Positions 47,972 through 59,870 are shown, counted from the first letter of the stretch. The stretch: 64,000 nt of DNA from Spongilla lacustris (GCA_949361645.1 OX442416.1:19601828-19665827); one strand, 5' to 3'. Translations and numbers: made by a program. Notes: generated by a model not told the origin, from the letters alone.

Positions 47972-48497
47972 CTAGCTAAAAGTGGTGAGCAAAACTAAAA
48001 ACACAAATGAAACTCACTCCTGTTCCATGCCAATCATACACAATCCACAATTCTGAAGCATTGTCCTGGAAACGGTTTTAATATAGCTAACTCTCTTTAT
48101 TACGTAGCGATTAGGTACTGATATCTTGGCGCGCGAGAACAGCTGCAAATTACTTATATTGGTTACATGCTTTATTTATATATCTGATACCTGACGATGT
48201 ATTGTCAGAATTTTCTACGATTTTTGGTGTAACTGGCGCTCTTTAAAACTTTCCCATCTCGAGTTATACTCACCCATAAAGACGACGACGACGACGACTA
48301 TGGACAAATTACGGTCTGGGAACGAGAACCATGACCTTATTTGTTCTCTTAAAGTAAACGGTCTAGCGACTTGAACAAAACATGAAAATGATCGTCTTTC
48401 CATTGTGGATCGATAGCAATATAGAGCTACACTATCCGTTTCTCGGTTCGTGAGTTATACGCGGGACGCGTTTTTAAAATGATATTCATGATACGGC

Positions 48498-48551
48498 ACA
48501 AATCCTATATGAGAGTTACTGCCGTAACTCTCGATACATGTAGGATTTGTA
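48498..48551. other. Short inverted repeat
   Basis: acaaatcctatatgagagtt and its near reverse complement with an interrupted arm form a 54 bp imperfect hairpin around actgccgt. Confidence 0.6.
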
Positions 48552-50797
48552 TGAATTCCTGTCGTTCCACGCGAAAGGTTAACACTGGTGCGGTAACTTG
48601 CAGACCATGGAATAATAACATCAGTATAAACTTTAGGGAGCCAACTGAGCTAGAGGATGTCTATTGCATTTGCCCTAATGAAATGCATATTGAGCCTTCT
48701 AATAAAAGTATTTTTAAAATAATATTAACTTGGGGCCGGGGCTGCATGACACATACACAAAAAGTATGTGATTGCAATTCTACCTGGTTCCACGCTTTAG
48801 ACTCCACAGGACTGAATAGGGTGTAGAAGTTGATGTCATTAGCTCGCCGGCAGGTATCACAAAATTTCAAACTGACGTATATACATATAACATCTGTGAA
48901 TCATATCTTCCCAGAAAACTCTCGAGGTAACCTAGCTTATCCATAGTTTTGTCCCTCCCCAAATGCAAACATCATGATATAGTTTGATGACCTATTATCA
49001 ATCGTACTTTGCGTTCAAATACATTTACAGTATACATGTACAGTTTCTAATGGATCTAGCCGCCAGCTCCGACATACTGTATATCACCACGATGCTTACC
49101 TTCAGCAGATACATGACAGTTAGCGCTTATAATGACACGATGACGCTCTTCTTCTACTGTTGTTACTCTCCTCCATCGCCGTTCTTCTACCGAAACCGAA
49201 GAGGCATGCATGATAATAGACACCAGGTTAAAGTTAAGCTTTGCTTTTCATCTGAATGATCGCTTTTGGTCTTTGGAATACCCAGTTGGATAGCTACACT
49301 ATACCATACAGAGTACAACCAGCTAGAAAGAAAGTGTTCATTGATTGACACAAGCCGTTCTCCAGGGAGCACTCCATGCACTCTAGAAAGACACATTCAT
49401 ATTTGATCAAATGAAAAATGCCGATCGCGAAGTTGTTTGTGCCAAACAAGAAAAGACCATTTTAACAGCCAAGAAATCGCCGCCAGCTTTCCGGATCCGT
49501 CTCTCACGAAAGTAAAAAAAAGTTGCTTCAGCACGACAAAGCCATGAAACTCTTACACTTAGCTCTTGCATGGTGTGACAATTTGCCCCCCCCCCCCCCC
49601 CCCCCCAGCCTCCTCCAGATCTTTCTGACACTGAATTTGTTGCATGCATCTCAGGATGTTCCTTCAAAATTAGTGATGGTACTTGGCATGGATTCAGTTT
49701 CAAATTAAATGGAATGGACGTTTCATAAGGTAAGACACATTTAGGATATTTCATTCTTTAAGTTAGTCACTGCCCATTGGAAAGAATCCCACCCTTATGC
49801 ACAACAACATGTATGATTGTGGTGTGTATGTCTGCAAGGTGAACACTATTATGTAAATGTACCTGTAAGCAAATTCATTGTCTGGTTAACAGAATGCATT
49901 GTACATGTAAGCAAGTTGGCTTTAAACTTTGCGGTAAGTCACTGATCATTGTACATGTATATTGCAATTATTACCACTGCTGCGGTGATTTGTTTTACAG
50001 ACAGACAGCATTCTAGCTTCACTCCTGCATGGCTAGCAGTACATATGTTAGAATGATAGTTGCATATGCAAAAAATAAATTGTCATTCAGTTCAAATGTG
50101 CCCACACACTGTTCAAGTTCATCAGTTCACAACAATGCCAAATCAGTACAGTCAGTTCTGTACCAAAATGTCACAGACATTTTGCCTGAGGTGAAAGCTA
50201 CTACTAATTATGGACAAGGTACCCATCGATTGTGACAGTAACTGAATGATCTTTAGAAATAATTATCATTACTATTTGCTCAGTTTAGCAAGAATGCTGT
50301 TTTCATACCTCAGTAATCATGATAGAGTTCAAGCCACAAAAATGTGGTAAGGGGGGGGGGGGGGGGGGGTTATGTTTTTAAAACCATGCACTTGTGACCA
50401 TCTGAGACTGACAATTCTATAATGCTTACATTGATAGAAGATATGATAGGGTTTTTGGAAAAGTTAACCCCAAGGAGTTGATCATGAAGTGTTTTTATTT
50501 TTTGCAAATGGCCCATAATCAACTGTGACGTATAGTAGTAGGTTATTAAAATGTACCGTGCATGTATTGACTTGATAATCTCATCGATATTCATACATGT
50601 ACAACATCTCCTTTCCAGTTGTTGACACCTAATAGTGGTTTTATGTTTGAAGGGCGCAGTTAGCAACATGTAAATATGCACATGTGTAAGCATTTGTACA
50701 GTATTGTAATCATAAACAAAAGTGGAAGAGGAAGAGGTGGGTTAACATGCACATCACAGCTGCTGGGATAGTTTTTGGAGGGGCTTTGTTGATGAAC

Positions 50798-50814
50798 ATA
50801 TATATATAAATATA

Positions 50815-50855
<41 letters not shown>

Positions 50856-50859
50856 CTAT
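50798..50859. repeat. (AT)n microsatellite
   Basis: About 60 bp of nearly pure AT. Confidence 0.95.
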
Positions 50860-50932
50860 ATGTACAGTGCAAGGCGCAGTTCTCATAGTGTCCATGGTGA
50901 CGGAAAATGTGATCGATATCCTTCCTGCCCAC

Positions 50933-51118
50933 TCACAGATGGCACAGCTCTGACACCGGGTCCCCATTCCTCAAGTACAGCTGCCACAGTGGTGCAGTGA
51001 ACTGCATCTCCTTCCACCAGAAGGAGGCATTGGCTTGCACCGTGTCAGGTGACTGCCTTGGGCACATGTGCACGTGGCCCCTGTCTGCACTACCATGGCA
51101 ACCCAGTCGTGCTGATAA
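50933..51118 (-). CDS. Unassigned coding-like ORF
   Basis: The minus strand is open for 61 codons with GC-rich, protein-like composition: QANASFWWKEMQFTAPLWQL then YLRNGDPVSELCHL and TGA. No start codon context and no family recognised. It lies just outside the left border of the copy B duplication. Confidence 0.3.
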   Translation of the reverse strand, partial: LSARLGCHGSADRGHVHMCPRQSPDTVQANASFWWKEMQFTAPLWQLYLRNGDPVSELCHL

Positions 51119-51169
51119 TTAAGATGGTACATGTTGTGTGTCTGTGTGTGTCCACAGTTCAGTGTTTAA

Positions 51170-51547
51170 GGTTTTATACATGCACAAGATATCAATGTAG
51201 CATATCATCACTTGAAATAATTGGTCATCCTATCATGTATGCATGCGTAGTGTGAAATTGGGAAGAATAGACTTATCTTGCTACCCTCTCCTCCTAACCA
51301 CTCTCCTCCCCCTCCTCACTCTAACCTCAGAGACATGACTCGTCGGGGAGATCTAGAGATGTTTGTCAACTATTGTATACACACACATGTACACACAAAG
51401 GTACATCATGCTCTCCACACATGCCCCTCCCTCCCTCCCTCCCTCCCAGGTGTACATCCTTCTGTGACCTTGGTGAAGACTCCCATTGTCATAAACATAA
51501 ATTGATTACTGCAAAAATGGGAACATATAACAGTTTGATACAAGTAG
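51170..51547. repeat. Left flank of segmental duplication (copy B side)
   Basis: Matches 840-1272: catcctatcatgtatgcatg, ctccccctcctcactctaac and a short TCCC tract occur in the same order. Confidence 0.75.
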
Positions 51548-51667
51548 TTAATAATAAATTGTCCGAAATGCAGTATCCACATCAATACCAGGAGTGGAAA
51601 GGAGATGTTCCACACAAGCAGTATGACCTCCCTTTGCAGCAAGGTGTAATGGAGTATAACCACCACC
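51548..51667 (-). CDS. Copy B terminal ankyrin exon with stop
   Basis: 120 bp: GGGYTPLHLAAKGGHTA, repeat body, then VDTAFRTIYY and TAA. One extra glycine codon relative to the copy A terminal exon. Confidence 0.65.
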   Translation of the reverse strand, partial: GGGYTPLHLAAKGGHTACVEHLLSTPGIDVDTAFRTIYY

Positions 51668-51975
51668 CTGGAGTGGGTACAATAGTTCAGTCACATGATG
51701 GGTACAATGTACACATGTACATGTAGTACATGGTCATCAACATGGCCTTTCATATACAACATCACGAGGGTGTACACATTTACATGCATGCATGATACAA
51801 ACATTGCTGATGGGGTTGAAGGGGAGGAGATACCAAGGGACACACTGGTCTTTGTGTGTAGGCTTAGAAGCAGCTGCTCTATGGTCTTTTTTTTTTTACA
51901 TCACCATCCATATACAGGATAGTGTTCAGCACCATACATATCATTATTACTTGATCATTAAATAGACCAGCTCAC

Positions 51976-52077
51976 CCATTCCTGAACGTTCATATCAATA
52001 CCAGGAGTGGAAAGGAGACATTCCATTCAAGTAGTATGACCTTTCTTGGCAGCATAAATTAAAGCAGTATTACCATA
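51976..52077 (-). CDS. Copy B ankyrin exon, 34 aa
   Basis: 102 bp exon beginning YGNTALIYAAKKGHTT and ending NVQEW before gtgag. Confidence 0.6.
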
Positions 52078-52375
52078 CTGGAGTGGGTACAATACATGTG
52101 TAGTTCAGTCAACATGGTGGGTACAATATACATTGTACACATGTACATGTACATGTAGTACATGGTCATCAACATGGCCTTTCATATACAACATCATGAG
52201 GGTGTACAAATTTACATGCATGATACAAACATTGCTGATGGGGTTGAAGGGGAGGAGATACCAAGGGACACACTGGTCTTTGTGTGTAGGCTTAGAAGCA
52301 GCTGTTCTATGGTCTTGTTTTTTTTTTTTTAATATATCACCATACATATCATTATTACTTAATAGATCATTTTAC

Positions 52376-52477
52376 CCTATTCAGAATGTTCACATCAATA
52401 CCAGGAGTGGAAAGGAGATGTTTCACAATAGTAGAATAACCTTCCTTTGCAGCATCGTGTAATGGAGGATTACCATA
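52376..52477 (-). CDS. Copy B ankyrin exon, 34 aa
   Basis: 102 bp exon beginning YGNPPLHDAAKEGYST and ending NILNR. The donor is gtaaaa, weaker than the usual gtgag. Confidence 0.6.
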
Positions 52478-52589
52478 CTGGAGTGGGTACATGTACATGT
52501 ACAATAGTTCAGTTAACATGCATGGTGGGTTCAAAGTACATGCACATGTACATGCAGTACATGCTGCTACAGTTTATAAAAAAACTCAC

Positions 52590-52699
52590 TCCAGTCTCAA
52601 ATTTCTCAGGACAGACATCAATACCAGGTGTGGAAAGGAGATGTTCCACACAAGTAGTATGACCACCCATGGCAGCAAAGTTTAATGGAGTATTATCCC
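52590..52699 (-). pseudogene. Copy B ankyrin exon out of phase
   Basis: Repeat body NTPLNFAAMGGHTTCVEH is readable, but the distance from the ccaag acceptor to the repeat is not a multiple of three. The 3' part (DVCPEKFETG) is unlike other exons before its gtgagt donor. Confidence 0.5.
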
Positions 52700-52769
52700 C
52701 TTGGAAAGGGTACAATAGGTCAACATGGTGGGGATAAATTTGCACATGTACATATAGTACATATAGTAC

Positions 52770-53700
52770 ATGTTCATCAACATAGCAGGTTTCGTAAACA
52801 TGTATATATATTCAGGTGGTGGGTTTGTCAAATTAGGGGCAAACCAGTGGGCTGGTATAGGTGGTGAGAGTGATGAATCCTGTATAACTTGTACACTAGT
52901 CAGAGCTTTTTACAATGTACATGTACATGTAATAAGTACATGTACACTGAAATTTTCATTGGCCAAGTATTGGCTTCCTGCATGCAAACTGGTACATAAG
53001 GTTTCTATTGAAACGTCATGTAATATGGAGGTTCGTATATTTGTACGAATGTGCAGTTTACTCACATTTGCACGTCTGTAAATCTGAATGTAAATATCAC
53101 ATCAAGTAGCATTTGAGTGCTCTTTCAAATTAATATACTGTACTAACTCTATAAATGATATATATGTATATGGCGTTGAGTGCATACATTATGTCTTTTG
53201 ATACAAGCCTGAAATATTATATCTGCGCAACTAAAATTGACATCGCAAGAAAACAGGGAAAAATTTGAGGGGCCTGCTGTAGACAGTTAAAAAAAAGGGT
53301 TGACGTTTGAGAGAGTACATTTACATGTACTTTGTAAATGTAGTCATTATTGGATACTTGAAACCTGAATGGTAGAGACTTTCAGTAGTATTTTGATGCT
53401 CAATTTTAGAGAACGATGTGTAGTTTCTCAATAGTTTCAGTGCAATACATGTATGTATGACCATTTTTAGTGAACATTTTACTGCGTGGTAAGACATATC
53501 CACTTGTAACTTCACAATGGAAGGTTTTAACGAGAATAATTTTTTTTTAATTTGAAACTGAGCAGATGCGAGTACAACGTACATGTAACTACTTTGTTTG
53601 CATATTCATAAATCAGATTAAATTCGTCACAATACCCGGGAGCATTTATCATGATTAGTTAAAAAGTGTAGTACAGTTCCTATAACATAACAGCAAATAG
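52770..53700. other. Long intron of copy B
   Basis: AT-rich. No trace of the intronic retroelement fossil that occupies copy A long introns, and no gene recognised. Confidence 0.45.
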
Positions 53701-53730
53701 AATATTTTAATATTCAGTGGACCAACTCAC

Positions 53731-53832
53731 CTTATCCATAAAGTTCACAACAATACCAGGCAAGGACAGGAGATGTTCCACACAAGTAGTATGACCTCCC
53801 AAGGCAGCATGGTGTAATGGAGTATTACCATC
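53731..53832 (-). CDS. Copy B ankyrin exon, 34 aa
   Basis: 102 bp exon beginning DGNTPLHHAALGGHTT and ending NFMDK before gtgag. Confidence 0.62.
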
Positions 53833-53987
53833 CTGGAGTGGGTACAATAGTTCTGCAGTCAATATGATGGATACAATGTACATGCATGCACATATACATG
53901 TAGGGCATGGTGAGCTACATGTACAGTTCCTACATGTACATGTATAACAGTGCACATCTTATTTTAACATTCAGTGGACCAACTCAC

Positions 53988-54089
53988 ATTATTCTTAATG
54001 TTCACATCAATACCATGAGTGGAAAGGAGATGTTCCACACAAGTAGTTTGACCTCCCCTTGCAGCAAGACATATTGGAGTATTACCATC
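53988..54089 (-). CDS. Copy B ankyrin exon, 34 aa
   Basis: 102 bp exon beginning DGNTPICLAARGGQTT and ending NIKNN before gtgag. LH of the TPLH core is replaced by IC. Confidence 0.6.
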
Positions 54090-54850
54090 CTGGAGTGGGT
54101 ACAATAGTTCAGTCAACATGGTGGGTACAATTTGCATATGTATACAAGTACATGCAGTACATGATCAGGTCATCAACATGGCCCCTTGAAGGAAGACACA
54201 AAAAACCCTCCCAGCTGCTGTGAACCTGCCTCTTCCCCTTCCCTTTTGTTAATGAGCACATTACATTAGTATGTTTCCTATTCACACTTTAGTGGCTTCA
54301 TGTTTGAAAGGTGCAGGTACATGTACATGTAGCAACATGTAAAGTCTTTCTATTTCTAATACATGTACATGTACATGTACAAGGGAGATAATATTTCTCA
54401 AACTGCAACACGTGTATGGTTCTTTACTATTTTCCGTTAATAACTATATACAGGTTTACTATGGTAGCTCTGTGCCAATATTCCAATATTATTATTATTA
54501 TATTGGGTTCAAACACCACACATCTTTTGCCATGAGCCAATTCCATGCACACATCTGTACAAACACAGTTAAAATTGAATATAAATACAACAAAAGATAC
54601 ATATTATCCTCTTGGGATCAAACCCTATTCATAAGGCATCAATAGCAGCTACTGCAAGGTTCTAGTAACTGTTCTTATGTAAAGTAACCTGGCCTGTGTG
54701 CATCAATACCTAATCTGACTCAAGCTCACCATCCAGCCAATAAATGCCCCCAGCATACACTGAATGCCTTCACATGAAGCAGGCTAGGAGGTGAAGACTT
54801 CTACATGGCAGCAAGTAATGAGGTGAAGGTCTTCACATCGAGCAGGCTTA

Positions 54851-55361
54851 GTCTGGGGACCAGACCATATATGAGAATATGCGTCCCATAGAAGGTTTTG
54901 TGCCAGAGGAATGTAATTATCCTGCTAGCTGATTAACGTATTTTATTCATTGCAGCTTATTGTGGGCGTTCCTATCGGGCTAAGAGTGGGGATATTACAA
55001 TCGCAATGGAGCCTTGGACGTTCCGTAGTGAATCAAATAAACACGGTAGTGCAAAAAAACACATCGATTTCCCTCCGCCTATTGGTAGCGATACAAAGGT
55101 GTCGTTTCCAGCTGTTATGCTCTGTACTGCGCCGCGCTGCTCTTTTCTAAGCGTTACGATTAGCTTTTTGCTTGTCTGGTCTAAAGGATAATCGAACCTG
55201 TCGCCGACTCGCCGTCGCCATGATTGAAACGCCCACACTACACATAACAATAACGCTAATTAGCATTCCTGCGGTACTGCCTCATTTTGAGGCACCTGGC
55301 ACAAAACCTTCTATGGGACGCCACCAGACCCATATTCACATATATGGTCTGGTCCCCAGAC
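54851..55361. mobile_element. TIR element carrying a helicase fragment
   Basis: The ends GTCTGGGGACCAGACCATAT and its exact reverse complement are flanked by TA on each side. Inner arms also pair (tcccatagaaggttttgtgcc). It sits in a minisatellite of the copy B duplication. It encodes the fragment at 54972-55250 and no transposase. Confidence 0.8.
54972..55250 (-). pseudogene. RecQ-like helicase fragment
   Basis: The minus strand reads LRKEQRGAVQSITAGNDTFV, then LPIGGGKSMCFFALPCLF with a Walker A (P-I-G-G-G-K-S where RecQ usually has PTGGGKS), then SIAIVISPLLA, matching motifs 0, I and Ia of RecQ helicases. It stops just after motif Ia, so motifs II-VI are absent. Probably a captured host or transposon exon. 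Confidence 0.7.
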
Positions 55362-56203
55362 TAGAGCAGGCTAGGAGGTGAAGGTCTCCACATGGAGCAG
55401 GTTAGGAGGTGAAGGTCTCCACATGGAGCAGGCTAGGAGGTGAAGGTCTCCACATGGAGCAGGCTAGGAGGTGAAGGTCTCCACATGGTGCAGGCTAGGA
55501 GGTGAAGGTCTCCACATGGAGCAGGCTAGGAGGTGAAGGTTTCCGCATGGCAGCAGGCTAGGAGGGGAAGGTCTCCACATGGCAGCAGGTGCTGGTCAAC
55601 ATCTGGGACCCAGTAGACTATTCTAGATCAGCTACCTGGACGTCTTTACCAAAGTGATGAGCTTTGTTCAATTGGCTTTCACATGTATGTATTATGGACA
55701 GCTGTGCAGACTATGTTATTCATACTCCCCTCCTACTAGCCTAGCTGGGGCCCAAGGTTAAAGGCTGGGCCCTAGTGCCCAGACTTCACAAAATCATTCC
55801 AGATGCAAGGCTGTGAGGTACATGTAGATTAGATGTACAGTTCACTAAGAGCATACATGCGTGTATGTTATTCTCTTACATGTATACCACGGAATCTAGT
55901 TTGATCTATTTTAATAAGTGCTCATCCATCATTATTTTTAATTGGTCAATTGGGTTTCACACCCTGCAGTAGTGGTATATAAGGTTTCTATAGCAACTAA
56001 CAATACAAACCTTAACGAACAACTACACTGATATACAGCAACATTCAATGGACCGGCAGGGACACACTGGTCTTTGTGTGTAGGCTTACAAGCAGCTGCT
56101 CTATGGTCTTGTTTTTTACATCACCATCCATATACAGGATAGTGTTCAGCACCATGCATATCATTACTACAGTTGTACATGACCATTAAACAGTCCAACT
56201 CAC

Positions 56204-56309
56204 CCTAGCCTTAATGTTCACATCAATACCATGCAGGAGTGGAAAGGAGATGTTCCACACACGTAGTATGACCTCTCTTTGCAGCAAGGTGCAATGGAGT
56301 ATCACCTCC
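56204..56309 (-). pseudogene. Copy B ankyrin exon with 4 bp insertion
   Basis: Begins GGDTPLHLAAKRGHTT. Four extra bases inside the STPGI codons (aataccatgcaggag where others have aataccaggag) shift the frame and give a stop four codons later. Splice signals remain. Confidence 0.7.
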
Positions 56310-56645
56310 CTGGGTATAATAGCTTAGTCAACATGGAGGGTACAATGTACATGTACATCAATATGGTCCCCTCAAACATTAGCCTGCATTTGAAGTAGAC
56401 ACAATGTACAGCCTTGACATAGCCCTCAGGCATGGCCACTCCCCTCCCTCATGTTCTAATACAAACTATTCATATGCATATCTCTCAACCTTTTAAAATA
56501 TAAACTAATTTATTCTGCCTCGCATGTTAACAGCAGTACCAGTAATACACATAGAAAATTCTCTATGACCGATGGTACATGTATATAGGATTTCATGGCA
56601 ATAGGCAGAGTACAACAGAAATGTGCTTGTACAAGTATTGCTTAC

Positions 56646-56752
56646 CCCGTGATTTGCATTTACAGATACTCCACTTTCGATCAACCTCGCCACCTTGCCA
56701 ATATCACCTCTCTCAGCCGCATCACGAAGCTCCTGTTCTGAGTGTTCTCCAC
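56646..56752 (-). CDS. Copy B N-terminal ankyrin exon
   Basis: Encodes GEHSEQELRDAAERGD then IGKVARLIESGVSVNANHG with a gtaagc donor. The acceptor is cttcag, leaving two bases before the first full codon. An upstream exon is therefore expected but was not found. Confidence 0.65.
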
Positions 56753-57497
56753 CTGAAGTATTCACTTTACGTACATGTACGAGTCAGTAACGAGTATGTA
56801 TACGCGAACACGAGACTAGATGCAGGGTAGGGTAGGGGGAGGCGAGGGGTCCGCCACTACCCTAAAAGCCGTACGAGATTTCGTAATCACGGAGATTTCG
56901 AAATCAATTGCAGATTTCTGTTTGATTTCCGGTGATTTCTAGATTTCGAGGTGATTTCCGTGATTTCTATATGATTTCCAGATTTCCGTGTGATTTCCAG
57001 ATTTCCGACTGATTTCTTGTGATTTCTACCGTAATACGACTTGGATTTCAACATTTCTTCTGACGTAAAAATACATTTGTGACGTAGCTGGTCAGTCTGA
57101 GGCGAGGTCTGAGGGAGGTGACGGGTCACGGCGCGGCTGTATGCGGCAACCAATTCAAAAATGGCATGATTTTAAAGCGTGCCATTCTACCTAGACTTTT
57201 TGGGGTGTCAGTGTGTGAACTGTATGTATTTTCTCGCGCATTTGTGACCGAATAGTGCTTGTTAGTGCCAAACGACATAATTTCGATGCCCAAAGGCTAT
57301 TCTATTTTTGTTTACGTAATTAGAACGGGTCATAAACGGCTCGCTGTTATTGTAAAGCTACATTCTGATTTCTAATAGCTCTTTTGATAAATGACGCCCA
57401 CGTAATTATAATTTAATAGTCATGGTTATTAAATTTAATACTTACGCAAATGTATACACCACACAAGAGTTCAATATGAGCACTGTATATGTAACAT

Positions 57498-58150
57498 CTA
57501 TTTTGGCCTTAGACCCCTGGCCAGGATAGCCCTGGCCACAGACCTGGTCAGGGTCAGGTTTAAGCGACCATAAATGTCAGCTGTTGCCTTTGATTTTGAC
57601 ACACTGTGGCTTGCAGCAAGTAGGGAGGCTAAGCGGGAAAATGTTGCTTGGGCCTCCACCCCCCAATTCCCATAGGTTTCTACAGCCAATGGAACACAGG
57701 TCCACCCCAGCTCGAAGCACTTAGGGTCGTTAGCAACATGTTTGCGGGACTCTGTGGCTACAGCAGCTACTCCAGCTGCTGAACAAGACTCATCAAGGAT
57801 GGCAGGATTAAGTGGGGATGTCACTGTTATGTCCAAAGCTGCAGGCAAACCCTTTTCCCATCTTGTTACCAGGACATCTGCTGGGCGTGAGCGGCTATTA
57901 TCATGTGTAAGGCCATAGCCCGCCTCTACTGTGACTCCCATGTGAGCCTGACGAAAAAGGTTAGCCACAACATCCCTTAACAGGTTATGTCGGGTCACTA
58001 CATCACCTCCATGAGAACATGTGGTAGCGTGGTGGCCAAGTGGGTCCAGGCCTTTCTGAGAGCAGACAGGACACAGAGAACCACCAGAGGTGTCCAACCC
58101 TAACCACCACCTTATAGAGGCATAAAGCTCACGCAATCGATTAATCAATG
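57498..58150 (-). pseudogene. RT element C-terminal CCHC and endonuclease-like domain, best copy
   Basis: Uninterrupted frame with CPVCSQKGLDPLGHHATTC (C-x2-C-x9-H-x4-C), GGDVVTRHNLLRDVVANLF, RPADVLVTRWEKG, AALDITVTSPLNP, CVPLAVETYGNWGVEAQATF and a tail ending ARGLRPK and a stop. The RPAD...D-I-T-V arrangement resembles the PD...D core of restriction-like endonucleases of R2/CRE elements; that match is inference. The RT part is absent (5' truncation). The frame extends upstream to 58292 through unrelated sequence. Confidence 0.7.
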
Positions 58151-58380
58151 CATCACAACAATATTTTAATACAACTGATACAACAATAAAGAAATTATTG
58201 AACAAGTTCATTTTTGCTACAACGTGTGCATTACCAGGAACCATCCTTGCAATACGAATCATTGACACAGGTTTTGTGATGATTAAAATCATTAATAATT
58301 ATTATACCTAATCTACACCCACTACCCTCTACACCTTCCTCTGCAACTTGTTTTTACACAAAACCTCTGCTGATCTAGCC

Positions 58381-59114
58381 TCATTGATCTTTTGTGGGGG
58401 TTTTGAAAGATTCATGCACGAAGTCGTTTGAGACAGCTTTCGGATGTACAGGCTCTTGCATGGTGTTAATCGGTAGAGGGATCTGGAATCCCTCCCTATT
58501 CACAGCCACTCCCGAGTCACACCCTTCCGCATTGTCACCAGTATGCCCTGCATCCCAATCCCTCAATGCTTTTTTCAGGTTTCCCGCTTTTCTTTCACTA
58601 CGCGACAGCAGATCTTGTGCCATTACTCTGTCGTGCGCAACTTCCCATTTCTGGTCTGGCTTAAGGTCAACTACCATCCAACCAATTGAACGCGTCAAGC
58701 TATCAATTTCTTCAACCAGATCTGATCGTGCACGAACGTGACGGAGATCACATATAACTCCCTCTTCTTCATACTTAACTGAGTAACTCTACACGTGCAC
58801 TTTCCTCCTCTTGACTGCAGAGTTCGTAAAAAGAAGCCGCTTTTCTCTTCAAACGAGCGCCGGAAGGAGTTTCCTCCAGCTTCACTTGCGCATCGGCACT
58901 TTGCTCGTTGGAGTGCAATCTGTAATGACCTGCGGCAGCTGTCTTCACTGTCTAGCCATCTGGTACCGCAGCTGGTAAAATCGGGGTCCTTCGCTAGCCC
59001 ATCCTCTTCCGATTCATCTGATTCTTCCGATTTTCCCTCCACAAAGTATATATCACAAAGTTCCAAACGGCTTTCATCCTCATCTTCGTCCTCCGCGTCT
59101 TCCATGCCCGCCAT
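58381..59114 (-). pseudogene. Unassigned acidic ORF in two frames, inside TIR element
   Basis: Begins MAGMEDAEDEDEDESRLEL (59114) and stays open to about 58750, then continues in another frame (EEGVICDLRHVRARSDLVEE to about 58400). Either one frameshift or an unrecognised intron. Family not recognised. It could be the element's own protein or a captured host gene. Confidence 0.4.
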
Positions 59115-59870
59115 TTTTATTATTATTATTATTATTATTGCATTAGTTATAAAAAATGCATTAGATTTTAAAGAAAATACGGATGTGATTTCTAAATTTA
59201 CGGCTGTGATTTCTAAATTTACGGTGATTTCTAGATTTCAATGTGATTTCTACCGTATTTCAAGTGATTTCGTGATTTCTGACGGATTTCTAGATTTCAA
59301 TATGATTTCGTGATTTCTCCCGGATTTCTATTGATTTCAAGATTTCTATTTGATTTCTCACTAGAGTGTACGAGATTTCAATGGTGGCGGACCCCTCGGG
59401 GGGAGGCGTATCCCGCGTACAACTCCAAGTTCATTACACCACACGATGATACATCAAAATACTATAGGTCTATACATCATACGTTAAATATATCGTACCG
59501 AATCCGAAAGTTTTCTTTAAAAGCATAGCGAACATCGTCGTTTTTTTTTTCCATAGGATTAACACGCGTTACGCCATTGTTTACATTGATGTGTTTATCG
59601 TGTGACATGCCGCCACACCCACATTTGCGTGGGTGGTTGGGACTTCTCTTCCGTCGGCGGCGTAGGAACGTATAAAAGATTGGGGAGGGGGGCGGGGGGG
59701 GGGGGTGGATTAGACAGCGGAAGGTCGTAGACGTGTCAACAAAGGTGAGGGTGAGGGAGAGCCTTCCGCGCGGAAGCTTTTGATGAAGTACGGGAGCTGG
59801 CTTATGAAACGGGCCCAATCTGTTCATATCATCAACTGAACAGCAGCTCCCCTATATTCAAGTGCCACTC

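Larger units (their letters stand above)
47980..50930. other. Spacer without recognised gene
   Basis: Contains a small hairpin (48498-48551), a poly-C tract (49588), a poly-G tract (50350) and an AT repeat (50798-50859). Short ORFs show no recognisable domain. Confidence 0.4.
54780..55590. repeat. Minisatellite of copy B, split by the TIR element
   Basis: Same 31 bp unit as 35497-36088. Two or three degenerate units lie left of the TIR element and about seven to its right. Confidence 0.85.
51548..56752 (-). pseudogene. Ankyrin-repeat gene, copy B (eight exons, frame-broken)
   Basis: Paralogue of copy A with the same N-terminal exon, the same terminal exon and stop, and the same flanks. It lacks the 1.8 kb expansions and the intronic retroelement fossils. 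The exon at 56204-56309 has a 4 bp insertion giving an early stop, and the exon at 52590-52699 is out of phase with its neighbours. Either would truncate a protein made from all exons, though skipping both would restore frame. It may represent the ancestral short form. A pseudogene is the likeliest reading; allele or assembly error is possible. Confidence 0.6.
56843..59398. mobile_element. 2.56 kb TIR element with 8 bp target duplication
   Basis: Ends CGAGGGGTCCGCCAC and its exact reverse complement, flanked by GGGGGAGG (56835-56842 and 59399-59406). Copy A has the empty site (ggggaaggcgtatccc near 37595). Subterminal zones (56875-57035 and 59180-59370) carry dozens of gatttc words on the same strand at both ends. 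The interior holds an RT-element domain and an unassigned two-part ORF. Superfamily not assigned. Confidence 0.8.
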
